Shown here: piece by piece, positions 1 through 8,284 of the stretch | How positions within the stretch are numbered: the stretch's first letter is position 1 | Layout: every line of letters begins with the position of its first letter | Source of the DNA: Thermococcus paralvinellae | GTDB lineage: Archaea > Methanobacteriota_B > Thermococci > Thermococcales > Thermococcaceae | Length of the DNA stretch: 24,014 bases | Reading direction: 5' to 3' | Assembly (NCBI GenBank): GCA_015662175.1 | Contig: DQUR01000202.1 | Location: 1 to 24,014 of the forward strand | Made by a program: the position numbers and the translations under genes | The notes under the pieces: model-generated | The model's input: the letters and a program-made list of their open reading frames with translations, nothing else | Database searches by the model: none | What the model was told of the DNA's origin: nothing

Positions 1-2
1 AA

Positions 3-119
3 TTAAAGACTAAAACCCCCGGTATTTTCAAAGAATACAAACATATTGAGCATTGGACGGTCAACATTAAAGCTGAGAATGAACCGAAAATAGGGATTAA
101 TGGCCACTTGAAAGCATAA
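3..119 (+). CDS. Possible 3' end of an unidentified protein gene (partial)
   Basis: An open frame runs from the left edge to a TAA at 117-119, giving 38 codons with a mixed, protein-like composition (Trp, His, Lys and Glu spread through the stretch, ending GHLKA). I do not recognise it. A frame this short can stay open by chance, so the call rests only on its plausible composition and on the promoter-like stretch that follows before the next gene. It could equally be noncoding. Confidence 0.3.
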   Translation, partial: LKTKTPGIFKEYKHIEHWTVNIKAENEPKIGINGHLKA

Positions 120-139
120 CCAAAGGTTCTGTATGTTCG

Positions 140-178
140 GTTTGAGAAACTAATTTAAGAGAGGGAACATTTATTCCC
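140..178 (+). promoter_or_regulatory. Putative promoter and operator of the hydrogenase operon
   Basis: The 117-base gap after 119 is the only sizeable noncoding stretch in front of the operon. It contains a TATA-like box (TAATTTAA, 151-158) preceded by GAAAC, which would fit an archaeal BRE. Two short inverted repeats sit on either side of the box: GTTT-GAG-AAAC at 140-150 and GGGAA-CATTTA-TTCCC at 163-178. If the TATA box is real, transcription would start near 180, leaving a leader of about 55 bases, and the second repeat would lie where a repressor could block initiation. The box is a weak match to the consensus, so this is inference. Confidence 0.35.
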
Positions 179-236
179 AATTAAGGATGAACAAAAACAG
201 TCATAGCATACTTACCCAATTCCCGGAGGGGAAACT

Positions 237-2108
237 GTGAGAACCATCATAACTTGTCCCCACTGTAGCATGGGATGCAGGGTGAGGGTAAGGAAGGTAA
301 TCTCCCGTCCATTTAACATAGACTACCTTCCCTTCGAGGACATTCCAAATCCGCACGGAAAGTTATGTGCAAGGGGTAACTCACTTATAGAGCTTCTTTC
401 ATCAAAACAACGCTTAAAAAGACCACTAAAGATCACTGAGAGCGGTAAATTTGTTGAAATCAGCTGGGATAGGGCTCTTGATGAAATGACCCTAAGATTC
501 TCAGAGTTCTCAAAGGACGATCCCACTGGAATTGGATTTATCTCCGGAGAGATGATCTCAAATGAATCAGCATACCTTTTCCAGAAGCTCGCCCGGCTCA
601 TGGGGACGAACAACGTTGACAGCACCGCAGCAATATCCCACGCCATTTCCATCAGGGCACTGAACGAGATCAACGCCTGGGGTATGTGGATGCCTTTCTC
701 CACCATAGGGGAGAGCGACTTAGTGATCCTTTGGGGGTTCAATCCCGTCGGGACGGCTCCAGTTTTACTGAGCTGGCTGGTAAAGGCAAAGGAAAATGGT
801 GCCAGGATAATTGTGGTTGATCCTCGAATAACATCGATTGAAAAGCTTGCGGATTTAGTAGTTCAGCCACTTCCCGGAACGGACGTCTTCCTGATGCTCT
901 CTATCCTCAACGTCATCCTCACCATGGATCCAGATGCCAGTGCCAGACTTCCGCCGGGAGCTTTGAGGTTAATTTCATCATATCCGCCAGTTAGGGGGGA
1001 GGAGATTACAGGGGTGTCAGCTGATGCGATAATTTCAATTGCAAGGGAAACAGAGCTCAGCTCCAGCGGTGTGCTTCTGTGGGGCTCGGGGATTACGATG
1101 ACCATTAATGGGTATCCAGCCACCCTGGCCCTAATAACCCTTGCAGCACTAAAAGGACTTTCAATAATACCAATGGGAAGATACGGTAATTCCCAGGGAG
1201 TTTTGGATATGGGTGTGACTCCGTATTATCTACCGGGGTATGCGCATTACACCGATGCCGAGCCGTTCCTAAAGGCCTGGCTCGTTGAAGACATCAACAG
1301 AGAAGAGGGTATGAACCTTGTTGAGATGCTCTCCAGAGGTCTCTCCGCCTTCTACATCCTCGGCACCGACATCGTATCATTAATTCCTGGGGCGGAGAGG
1401 GCCCTTGAAAGAGCGGGGTTTGTGGTGTTCCAGAATGCTTTCCAGGGGAAAACAATGGAATTTGCTGACATAGTTTTGCCATCAGCACTTCTGTTTGAGA
1501 GTGGTGGAACAACTACAAACTCTGAGGGCAGGGTTCTATGGTGCGATAGGATAAAACGTCCCCCGGGAGAGGCTAAAGGTGACTTTGAAGTAATAGCACA
1601 ACTCGGAAGGAGGATGAAACTTCCTGGATTTTCGTACGCATTTCCGGAGGAGGTACTGAGGGAGATAAGCATCCTCGTCCCCGGTTACCCTGAACCAAAG
1701 GATGTGAAGAATAGGCCAGATGGATTCATAGTTCCAAGACGCAAGGGGCTTGTGGTGCCAAAACTTGAATCCCCTCTGAGTTTGGACGGCAGGTTCAGGC
1801 TTTTGGTAACTGGCCAGTCCATGCGCTTTCTTCCGGAGGTGATTAAAGGGGAAAATACTGCAAAAATAAACAGAGAAGACGCTTCAGTGCTCGGCCTTAA
1901 GAACGGGGATAGTGTTATTGTAAAAACCGATGCGGGTTCAGCCGTTTTAAGGGTCAAAATCTCATCCTCACCGCCGCGGAATACCCTCATTGTCCACTGG
2001 TCCGATGAGTTGAGAAAGATTATCCCCCTCAGGATTTCGAAATGGGGTTGCCTTGATATTAAGTCCGTCCCATGTGTGGTGGAAAGGTATGAGGAAGATA
2101 TTCATTGA
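237..2108 (+). CDS. Formate-dehydrogenase-like molybdopterin oxidoreductase with Ser at the metal-ligand position
   Basis: A 623-residue catalytic subunit of the DMSO-reductase superfamily, expected to bind bis-MGD with Mo or W plus one [4Fe-4S] cluster. Cluster ligands are Cys7, Cys10, Cys14 and Cys44. The molybdopterin core (about 60-480) carries WGFNP and VVDPR, and the C-terminal dinucleotide-binding domain (about 520-605) contains TGQSMRFLPE. The family is formate dehydrogenase by overall pattern, but the position of the Sec/Cys metal ligand, in NNVDSTAAISHAIS, is Ser134 (TCC); the following His135 is kept. The Lys after the fourth cluster Cys in formate dehydrogenases is Arg46 (LCARG). 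The conserved Arg before QG..DMG appears as Arg315, possibly one position out of register. No twin-arginine signal is present, so the protein is cytoplasmic. Start is GTG, with GGAGG at 225-229. The fold is secure, but formate as substrate is doubtful. Confidence 0.85.
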   Translation: MRTIITCPHCSMGCRVRVRKVISRPFNIDYLPFEDIPNPHGKLCARGNSLIELLSSKQRLKRPLKITESGKFVEISWDRALDEMTLRFSEFSKDDPTGIGFISGEMISNESAYLFQKLARLMGTNNVDSTAAISHAISIRALNEINAWGMWMPFSTIGESDLVILWGFNPVGTAPVLLSWLVKAKENGARIIVVDPRITSIEKLADLVVQPLPGTDVFLMLSILNVILTMDPDASARLPPGALRLISSYPPVRGEEITGVSADAIISIARETELSSSGVLLWGSGITMTINGYPATLALITLAALKGLSIIPMGRYGNSQGVLDMGVTPYYLPGYAHYTDAEPFLKAWLVEDINREEGMNLVEMLSRGLSAFYILGTDIVSLIPGAERALERAGFVVFQNAFQGKTMEFADIVLPSALLFESGGTTTNSEGRVLWCDRIKRPPGEAKGDFEVIAQLGRRMKLPGFSYAFPEEVLREISILVPGYPEPKDVKNRPDGFIVPRRKGLVVPKLESPLSLDGRFRLLVTGQSMRFLPEVIKGENTAKINREDASVLGLKNGDSVIVKTDAGSAVLRVKISSSPPRNTLIVHWSDELRKIIPLRISKWGCLDIKSVPCVVERYEEDIH

Positions 2109-2583
2109 CTTCCGGAAGTGTGTTGGCTGCGGCTCCTGCGTTGCGGCATGTGCAAGGGAGCACAACGGGAAACCAAACATAACGCTTATCGAAGCATCCG
2201 AGATAATGATGATGTCCCTGAACTGTAGGCACTGTGAAAATTCACCGTGCATGCTGGTCTGTTCCGCGAGGGCACTTTACCGGGACGAGGACGGGGCAGT
2301 GAGGGTTAGACACCAGGACTGCGTGGGGTGCATGCTGTGCGAGATAGCCTGTCCTTTCGGAATGCCCCGCTTTGATGAGAGGAGGAAGGTCATGGTTAAG
2401 TGTGACCTCTGTGCTCACAGAAGAAAGGAGGGCAAGCTTCCGGCATGTGTCTCAACCTGTCCCACGGGTGCCCTCGTATTTGCAACGGAAGAAGAGATAA
2501 CCAGGATAAAGGTAACCCAGAATATCGCAAAGAGAGAAGAGCTCCTGAAGAAAGTCGAGAAAATAATGGGGGGATTGAGATGA
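2089..2583 (+). CDS. Four-cluster [4Fe-4S] ferredoxin-like electron-transfer subunit (HydN/CooF/HycB type)
   Basis: A 164-residue protein with sixteen cysteines in four groups: CVGCGSCVAAC, CRHCENSPCMLVC, CVGCMLCEIACPFG, and CDLC with a later CVSTCPTGA. This is the pattern of the HycB/HydN/CooF family, which carries electrons between a molybdenum enzyme or CO dehydrogenase and a membrane hydrogenase. It presumably links the upstream oxidoreductase to the hydrogenase small subunit on the cytoplasmic face. The start is ATG 2089 rather than an upstream codon at 2053, because GGTGGAAAGG sits just before it and it then overlaps the preceding gene by only 20 bases. It is a close paralogue of the last gene of the operon (15012-15515). 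Confidence 0.9.
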   Translation: MRKIFIDFRKCVGCGSCVAACAREHNGKPNITLIEASEIMMMSLNCRHCENSPCMLVCSARALYRDEDGAVRVRHQDCVGCMLCEIACPFGMPRFDERRKVMVKCDLCAHRRKEGKLPACVSTCPTGALVFATEEEITRIKVTQNIAKREELLKKVEKIMGGLR

Positions 2584-4010
2584 TCCCCGTAGTGTATCTC
2601 ATTGTCTTATCGATTGTTTTTGCATATGCTGGAATCATCTGCTTTGCCCTCGATGATAAAAAAGCTGACAGGGTGATGATTCCTCTCCTCTGGTGCTCTT
2701 CCGTTCTTCAAATCATAGCAGCCCTGCTGTTCTACAGGAATCCCACTCCCATTCACCTCGTTCTACTGAAGACGAATGAATTTGGGGAAGTGTATGGATT
2801 TCTCATAGACTCAACGAGCATCTTTACCGCTTTTGTCGTCTCAACCGCCGGTGCAATCTTCATGACATACGCCGTCAGGTACATGGACGAAAACAACGTT
2901 GGTCACCCACACAGGAACCAGAAGGGCAGGTTCTACGGCTGGATGATGCTGTTCCTTGGCTCGACCCTTGCCTTCATATATTCCTCAACGGTAGTTCAGA
3001 TGCTCGTATTCTTCGAACTGATGAGCCTGGCATGCTGGGGTGTGGTTGGATTTTATGGGACTAAGAAATCCGAAAGGGCTGCACTCAAGGCCCTGCTGAT
3101 TCCAAACTTCGGCGCAATTGTGGGATTTTACACCGCGATAGCCTTTGGATTCAAGTATGGGGACTTTGCCCTTGACTTTCTTGGCATGCTTCCTGAGGGA
3201 GAAAAAATAACTCTATTCCTCTGCCTTATGGTTGCCGCCTTCACAAAGAGCGCCCAATTTCCCCTTTATTCATGGATTCCTGATGCTATGGCCGCTCCAA
3301 CTCCAGCTTCAGCCTTCCTCCACGGTGCGGCAATGGTGGAGATGGGTGTTTACCTGCTCATAAGGGTTGTACAGTTTATGAAACCTCCAGGGATTGTCTT
3401 CTATCCGATGGCGGTTCTTATAGCGGCAACGCTCATCATATCGATGCTCGCATACCCAGGGCAGAGGGATGCAAAGAAACTGCTCGCCTACTCAACCATC
3501 GCAGAGTGCAGCATAATGTACACCGGAGTGCTCATAGCTTTGACAGGAAATCCGGTGGGGATAAAGGTTGCCCTGTTCCAGCTCTTCAACCACGCGTACC
3601 TCAAGGGACTGGCGTTCCTGACAGCCGGATCGTTCACCTACTACTTCGGAACCCTTGATATGGAAAAGATAAAAGGCCTTAGGGAAACTCCGATTTTGGC
3701 ATACTCCTGGAGTATAGCTCTTCTGGGCCTGGCCGGCCTGCCACCCTTCGGAATCTTCTTCAGCAAGCTGTATCTCTTTCTTGAGGCTGGAAAAATGTAT
3801 TCAAATCCACTCGGCATCGTGGTGCTGTTTCTAATCCTTGCGGATTCCGTCTCGTTGCTCTACTCCGGGTTGAAAAGCATGAACTCAATGGTGCTCAGTG
3901 ATGGAGAAAGGAAGCATGTAGATGGCATCGTTCGGGGAACCCTTTTCGCGCTAATAATCCTTTCACTGATCTCCGCGGGCGTTGGTTTCCTCATGCTGGG
4001 GGTGGTTTGA
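2580..4010 (+). CDS. NuoL/MrpA-type antiporter-like membrane subunit
   Basis: A 476-residue polytopic membrane protein of the proton-translocating NuoL/M/N, MrpA/D and HyfB family. The hallmark residues are visible: Glu146 in FFELMSL, Lys223 in TKSAQFPLYSW, followed by IPDAMAAPTPASAFLHGAAM, and a late Lys in HAYLKGLAFL. The last two blocks are close to NuoL/MrpA rather than to HycC. The expected role is an ion channel that moves H+ or Na+ when the hydrogenase turns over. The ATG overlaps the previous stop (ATGA), which rules out the longer frame beginning at 2445. With the MrpA C-terminal domain encoded separately at 10332-10574 and in the next gene, this subunit may supply the missing MrpA body; that is inference. 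Confidence 0.87.
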   Translation: MIPVVYLIVLSIVFAYAGIICFALDDKKADRVMIPLLWCSSVLQIIAALLFYRNPTPIHLVLLKTNEFGEVYGFLIDSTSIFTAFVVSTAGAIFMTYAVRYMDENNVGHPHRNQKGRFYGWMMLFLGSTLAFIYSSTVVQMLVFFELMSLACWGVVGFYGTKKSERAALKALLIPNFGAIVGFYTAIAFGFKYGDFALDFLGMLPEGEKITLFLCLMVAAFTKSAQFPLYSWIPDAMAAPTPASAFLHGAAMVEMGVYLLIRVVQFMKPPGIVFYPMAVLIAATLIISMLAYPGQRDAKKLLAYSTIAECSIMYTGVLIALTGNPVGIKVALFQLFNHAYLKGLAFLTAGSFTYYFGTLDMEKIKGLRETPILAYSWSIALLGLAGLPPFGIFFSKLYLFLEAGKMYSNPLGIVVLFLILADSVSLLYSGLKSMNSMVLSDGERKHVDGIVRGTLFALIILSLISAGVGFLMLGVV

Positions 4011-5801
4011 ATGCTCTTCGCGGTGGTCTTTACCATAGCAATGATCGTGGGACTCATCAGGAGAAGAATAGACGTCACAGCCTTACTTTCGGTTATGGCC
4101 TCTTTGCTCCTCATTATTGAGGCAGTTAAGGGGATATCCTTCTCGCTTTCATTTTCGCTTTTAGGCTTCACACTCAATTTTGTGACAGATTGGATGTCGC
4201 GTTACTTCTGCATTCTCGTGGGGATATCCGGCGTGGCGGTTTCGATTTATACCCTCGGCTATATGAAGCCAAGGCATCTCAGCTCTGCAGCGTATCCCCT
4301 TTTCCTGCTGTCCATGGCCCTTATAGTGCTTAGCAGAGACTTCGTAACCTTCATCCTGTTCTGGGAGCTCATGACCCTATCTTCCTTCGTGCTGATTCTA
4401 AACGACTATGAAAGGGACGAAACAAAGAACGCCGGGCTTCTTTATCTTGTTGCAATGCATGCCCTAAATACGGCACCCCTTCTTCTTGCGGTGGGTGGCC
4501 TCTATGCTCTGACCGGAAACCTGAGCTACTCCTCCCTGCAGGGGGTTGAGGTTCCTCCGTGGATACTCTATGCTTTTATGCTCGGTTTCATGGCTAAAGC
4601 AGGTATTGTCCCACTCCATTTCTGGTTGCCAGAAGCCCATCCAGTTGCCCCAAGCAATATTTCAGCACTGTTGAGTGGTACAATGCTGAAAATGGCAGTC
4701 TATGGGATGTTGCTCGTGGCAACGCTTTTCACCAATAGCTCAATTATTGCCATACCCCTCGTTGTTCTGGCGATAATGACGATAGTCATCGGCTCACTGC
4801 TGGCCTTAATTCAAATGGACATAAAGCGCTTAATGGCCTACTCAAGTATCGACAACATGGGGTACATATTCCTCACACTCGGGGCTTATCTGCTCCTCGA
4901 TGGGACCTTGAAAAAGATGGCACTAGCAGCGTTGCTTTTGCATTCTCTCAATCATCTCATTTTCAAGAACCTCCTCTTCATGCTGTCCGGAAACGTGCTT
5001 CACGCCACGGGGAGGAAGGATATAGGCCTCAGGGGTCTCTCAAAGGCCATGCCCTACACCATGGCTCTCTCCGTGATTGGTATTCTCGCCGTATCTGGAA
5101 TTCCACCAACCAACGGCTTCGTAAGCAAGTGGCTGATATATCAGACGGCGTTCCTCTCCGATAATCCCCTGCTGGTTCTCGGTGGAATAACGGCCCTCCT
5201 CGGTAGTGCTTTAACGCTCGCCGCTTACATGAAGTTCTACCGAATTTTCACTGGAAGGCCAAACGTTGAAGCCCACGAGGCAAACGGATCAATGCTCGCC
5301 GGCGAAATCATTCCCGCGGCGTTGTGCATTATCCTGGGGGTTTTTCCATGGGCTGCGTTGAATTTGGTGGGCATTCAAGTTCAAGTTCAGCTTTTCCTCA
5401 GTCTTCCCCTGCTTGTGCTTGTGGTTATGCTCTCTTTCTCCCTCCTCGTTGCACTTCTTCCCCCAAGGGGCAGAAAGGATGAGGTATGGACAAACGGTGA
5501 ACCCGTGGAAGACTTCGAGATAGAGCCCGAGCACATGTATCAACCCATTAACTCCTACGGGGAGAGCATCTCAAGATTCGGAACTCTCGTGGGGACAAGG
5601 GTGATGTTACTCTTTGAAATGGTATCCCTCGGCAACGTTTACCTTGACGAGATCATGCTAATGCCCTTTGTGAGGGTGATAACGGGAATAGCGTCTGTGA
5701 TGAAAGAGCTCTCCAAGGGACTCAACCTCATGCTTGCCACGACCTTCCTTGCAATGATAGGCATGGTGATAGTGTTTCTCATAATAATGGGGGTGGTGTA
5801 A
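4011..5801 (+). CDS. HyfB/HycC-type antiporter-like membrane subunit
   Basis: A 596-residue polytopic membrane protein of the same superfamily as its neighbour but of the hydrogenase type (HycC/HyfB/MbhH). Conserved ion-path residues are Glu119 in LFWELMTLSSF and Lys196 in FMAKAGIVPLHFWLPEAHP; NISALLSGTMLKMAVYG follows. After about residue 480 there is a soluble loop rich in Glu and Asp (from about GRKDEVWTNGEPVEDFE to EHMYQPINSYGES) and then a final transmembrane helix, a C-terminal arrangement seen in HyfB-like proteins. It starts immediately after the previous stop (TGAATG). It should sit next to the NuoH-like subunit and relay the energy of H2 production into ion movement. Confidence 0.88.
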   Translation: MLFAVVFTIAMIVGLIRRRIDVTALLSVMASLLLIIEAVKGISFSLSFSLLGFTLNFVTDWMSRYFCILVGISGVAVSIYTLGYMKPRHLSSAAYPLFLLSMALIVLSRDFVTFILFWELMTLSSFVLILNDYERDETKNAGLLYLVAMHALNTAPLLLAVGGLYALTGNLSYSSLQGVEVPPWILYAFMLGFMAKAGIVPLHFWLPEAHPVAPSNISALLSGTMLKMAVYGMLLVATLFTNSSIIAIPLVVLAIMTIVIGSLLALIQMDIKRLMAYSSIDNMGYIFLTLGAYLLLDGTLKKMALAALLLHSLNHLIFKNLLFMLSGNVLHATGRKDIGLRGLSKAMPYTMALSVIGILAVSGIPPTNGFVSKWLIYQTAFLSDNPLLVLGGITALLGSALTLAAYMKFYRIFTGRPNVEAHEANGSMLAGEIIPAALCIILGVFPWAALNLVGIQVQVQLFLSLPLLVLVVMLSFSLLVALLPPRGRKDEVWTNGEPVEDFEIEPEHMYQPINSYGESISRFGTLVGTRVMLLFEMVSLGNVYLDEIMLMPFVRVITGIASVMKELSKGLNLMLATTFLAMIGMVIVFLIIMGVV

Positions 5802-6674
5802 ATGAACCTTGTAATCCCCCTCATAATTCCGTTCATTACTCCCATCCTCGATGGAATTGCCAGAAAGGTGAGGGCAAAGATACAGGATAGGATTGGTCCC
5901 CCGGTGTTACAGACCTGGTACGACTTTATCAGCCTTTTCGGTATGGAGAGCATAGATGCCTCTGGTTCCCTGACCTTCAGGCTGGCCCCCTATCTGGCCT
6001 TTGGAAGTGCCATGGCCATGCTGTTTCTCCTCCCCTACGGAGACTCTTCGCCTTTTGGGTTCAAAGGCGATTTAATAGCATTCATCTACTTCTTTGCTCT
6101 ATTTTCAGCGGTCGTTGTCCTGAGCGGGATGAGCGTTGAAAGCTCTTACACGATGGCGGGAGCCAGCAGGGAAATAACCCTCTCACTGGTCTTCAAGCCG
6201 GCCTTTGCGGTTGTGGTTGCACTGTTTGCACTGAAAAGTGGTTCACTTAGCATTGAGGAAATAACACACTCCCTTCACCTCGCGCCCTCTGTGATAGGGG
6301 CTTACGCCCTGCTGATTTATATAACCTACGTTGAAGCGGGGTTCATTCCATATGACATAGCCGAGGCTGAAACCGAAATACTCGGTGGTGTGCTTTCGGA
6401 GTACAGCGGGAGGGCACTGGCAGTGTTCCTGTGGGCCTTCCAGATTAAACGATTCGCGATGATCTGGTTGCTGTCTTCCATGATTGTACTCCCGTTTGTG
6501 GGTGGAGTAAAGGCGCTCATTGCCCAGTTTCTGACGGCGCTCACGATATTCATCCTGATGGTGGTCTATGAATCCATGAACGCCCGCCACCGCCTTGACA
6601 TAGCTGTGAGAAAGGGCATTAAAGCCCTCGCTGCTGGCTGCATTCTATTGATTCTCGCATTCTTCGGGTGGTGA
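5802..6674 (+). CDS. NuoH/HycD-type membrane anchor of the hydrogenase
   Basis: A 290-residue membrane protein with the NuoH/HycD/MbhM signature. The first cytoplasmic loop reads ARKVRAKIQDRIGPPVLQTW, the middle carries AGASREITLSL, and the acidic loop has EAGFIPYDIAEAETEILGG followed by EYSGRALAVF. In complex I and group 4 hydrogenases this subunit anchors the NuoB/NuoD-like pair to the membrane and starts the ion path. ATG directly follows the TAA of the previous gene. The length is ordinary for the family. Confidence 0.92.
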   Translation: MNLVIPLIIPFITPILDGIARKVRAKIQDRIGPPVLQTWYDFISLFGMESIDASGSLTFRLAPYLAFGSAMAMLFLLPYGDSSPFGFKGDLIAFIYFFALFSAVVVLSGMSVESSYTMAGASREITLSLVFKPAFAVVVALFALKSGSLSIEEITHSLHLAPSVIGAYALLIYITYVEAGFIPYDIAEAETEILGGVLSEYSGRALAVFLWAFQIKRFAMIWLLSSMIVLPFVGGVKALIAQFLTALTIFILMVVYESMNARHRLDIAVRKGIKALAAGCILLILAFFGW

Positions 6675-6676
6675 AA

Positions 6677-8284
6677 ATGATAGGGGAATTCGAAAGAACG
6701 TTTGGAGCCGTGCTTGAAAAGAAAACGCTGGGGAAGAAAAAGGTTCTCTATGCCCTGAGGGTTAGACAGGAGGACTTCCCAAAGATGGTGAGGTTTCTTC
6801 TCTCGATGCCCACGGTGAGACTCTTCACAATGGTGGGAACGGATGAGAGGCCCTTTGAGGATGCCTTCAGTGTAACGTACTGGTTTGCAGACTGGAGAGA
6901 GGGGGAAATCCTCGGAATAAGGCTTTACGTTCCGGAGGATAATCCGGAGTATCCGAGCGTTGCGAGCTTCCATAAGGGTGCCCTGTGGTTCGAGAGGGAG
7001 GTTAAGGATCTGCTCGGGCTTTACGCAAAGGGGCTTCCGGATCCAAGGAGGCTTATCCTCTCCGATGACTGGCCTGAAGATGAGTTCCCCCTGAGGGAAG
7101 ATTTTGAATACTACAGCTCACCATTGAGCGAAAGAAAGCCCCAGTATCTTCCCAAGATTGAGGGAACATCGGTTCACGCCATAGGACCCTATCACATAGC
7201 CCTCGACGAGCCGGCTCACTTCAGACTCTTCGTTAGGGGGGAGGAGATAGTAGGGGTTGATTATCGGGGCTTCTATTCCCACAGGGGCATAGAAAAACTC
7301 GCTCGGGGAAGGATGAACTACAACCAGGTGTGCTTCATAGCGGAGAGGGTTTGTGGCATCTGTGGCTTCTGCCACTCCACTGCCTACGCCCAGGCGGTTG
7401 AAGAGGCGGCAAAAATAGAGGTTCCGGACAGGGCGAGGTACATAAGAACCATACTCCTTGAGGTCGAGAGACTCCACAGCCACCTCCTGTGGATCGGCGT
7501 TGCTGCACATCTAACGGGCTTTGACACGGCGTTCATGAGGGTGTGGGAGGTCAGAGAAAAGGTCATGCAGCTCGCCGAAAGGCTCACCGGAAACAGAAAG
7601 ACCTACGGACTGGTCGTTGTCGGTGGAGTCAGAAGAGACCTCCTGGATTATCGCGTCTCAATGATCGAGAAATTCCTGAAGGAGATCAAAAAAGAGTTCG
7701 ATAGGGTAGTAGACTTCCTGCTTTCGGCCAGAAGCTTCGTTGAGAGATGCAGGGGCGTTGGGGTTCTCACCAAAGAGCTGGCCAGGGAATGGGACGCAAA
7801 CGGACCGGTGGCGAGGGCATCAGGAATAGACTACGACGTCAGGAGGGACTTTCCGTACGCGGCTTATCCCGAGCTGAGCTTTGACATTCCGGTTTACACG
7901 GAAGGAGATGTCCTCGCAAGGGCAATGGTTAGGATAGATGAAGTCCGGGAAAGCCTTTCGCTGATAGAGCAGGCAATTGACGCCATGCCATCCGGACCGA
8001 TAATGGCAGGGTTCAACGAGATTCCGGGGGGAGTTGAAGGCATCTCAGCGGTTGAGGCACCGAGGGGGGAGAACGTTCACTACGTGATGACGGAGGACTC
8101 AAACGTAATCTACAGGTGGCGCATAAAGGCCGCAACCTACAACAACCTCCAGACAGCACCGGACATGCTCAGGGGATACACCATAGCAGATGCCCCCCTC
8201 ATCATCGCAAGCATAGACCCGTGCTATTCCTGCACCGAGAGGATACAGGTGATGGATGTGGGGAGGTGGGAGCCCTGTCCGTGA
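6677..8284 (+). CDS. Membrane-bound [NiFe]-hydrogenase large subunit, NuoC-NuoD (HycE-like) fusion
   Basis: A 535-residue fusion. Residues 1 to about 150 are a NuoC-like domain (LWFEREVKDLLGL, then DDWPEDEFPLREDF) and the rest is a group 4 hydrogenase large subunit. Both nickel motifs are intact: Cys226/Cys229 in RVCGICGFCH and Cys516/Cys519 in DPCYSCTER. This makes it a true hydrogenase rather than a complex I or sulfane-reductase subunit, in which these cysteines are lost. Thirteen residues follow Arg522; by analogy with HycE this tail is probably removed by a maturation protease after nickel insertion. In Mbh the two domains are separate genes; the fusion is the formate-hydrogenlyase form. 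Start chosen at ATG 6677 behind GGTGGTG instead of GTG 6668; it overlies no part of the previous gene. Confidence 0.95.
   Translation: MIGEFERTFGAVLEKKTLGKKKVLYALRVRQEDFPKMVRFLLSMPTVRLFTMVGTDERPFEDAFSVTYWFADWREGEILGIRLYVPEDNPEYPSVASFHKGALWFEREVKDLLGLYAKGLPDPRRLILSDDWPEDEFPLREDFEYYSSPLSERKPQYLPKIEGTSVHAIGPYHIALDEPAHFRLFVRGEEIVGVDYRGFYSHRGIEKLARGRMNYNQVCFIAERVCGICGFCHSTAYAQAVEEAAKIEVPDRARYIRTILLEVERLHSHLLWIGVAAHLTGFDTAFMRVWEVREKVMQLAERLTGNRKTYGLVVVGGVRRDLLDYRVSMIEKFLKEIKKEFDRVVDFLLSARSFVERCRGVGVLTKELAREWDANGPVARASGIDYDVRRDFPYAAYPELSFDIPVYTEGDVLARAMVRIDEVRESLSLIEQAIDAMPSGPIMAGFNEIPGGVEGISAVEAPRGENVHYVMTEDSNVIYRWRIKAATYNNLQTAPDMLRGYTIADAPLIIASIDPCYSCTERIQVMDVGRWEPCP

Noticed and set aside
140..150. 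A SurR binding site in front of the operon
   Set aside because: GTT and AAC half-sites are present but separated by five bases rather than three, so it does not match the consensus.
633..641. A selenocysteine codon (TGA) at the catalytic position of the molybdenum enzyme
   Set aside because: The codon is TCC, an ordinary serine, and no in-frame TGA occurs in the gene.
2195..2222. A C/D-box small RNA (AATGATGATG followed by CTGA)
   Set aside because: It lies inside the cysteine-rich ferredoxin coding region, and the second pair of boxes is not present at suitable spacing.
2445..2579. A longer N-terminus for the NuoL-like subunit
   Set aside because: The extension is a charged out-of-frame shadow of the ferredoxin gene; ATG 2580 begins the first membrane helix and overlaps the preceding stop.
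8116..8280. A longer N-terminus for the HycF-like protein
   Set aside because: It would overlap the large-subunit gene by about 168 bases, its sequence looks like an out-of-frame shadow, and GTG 8281 has a strong ribosome binding site.
6677..8284. The complex as a membrane-bound sulfane reductase (MBS) or respiratory complex I
   Set aside because: Both CxxC nickel motifs of the large subunit are intact, which MBS and complex I subunits lack.
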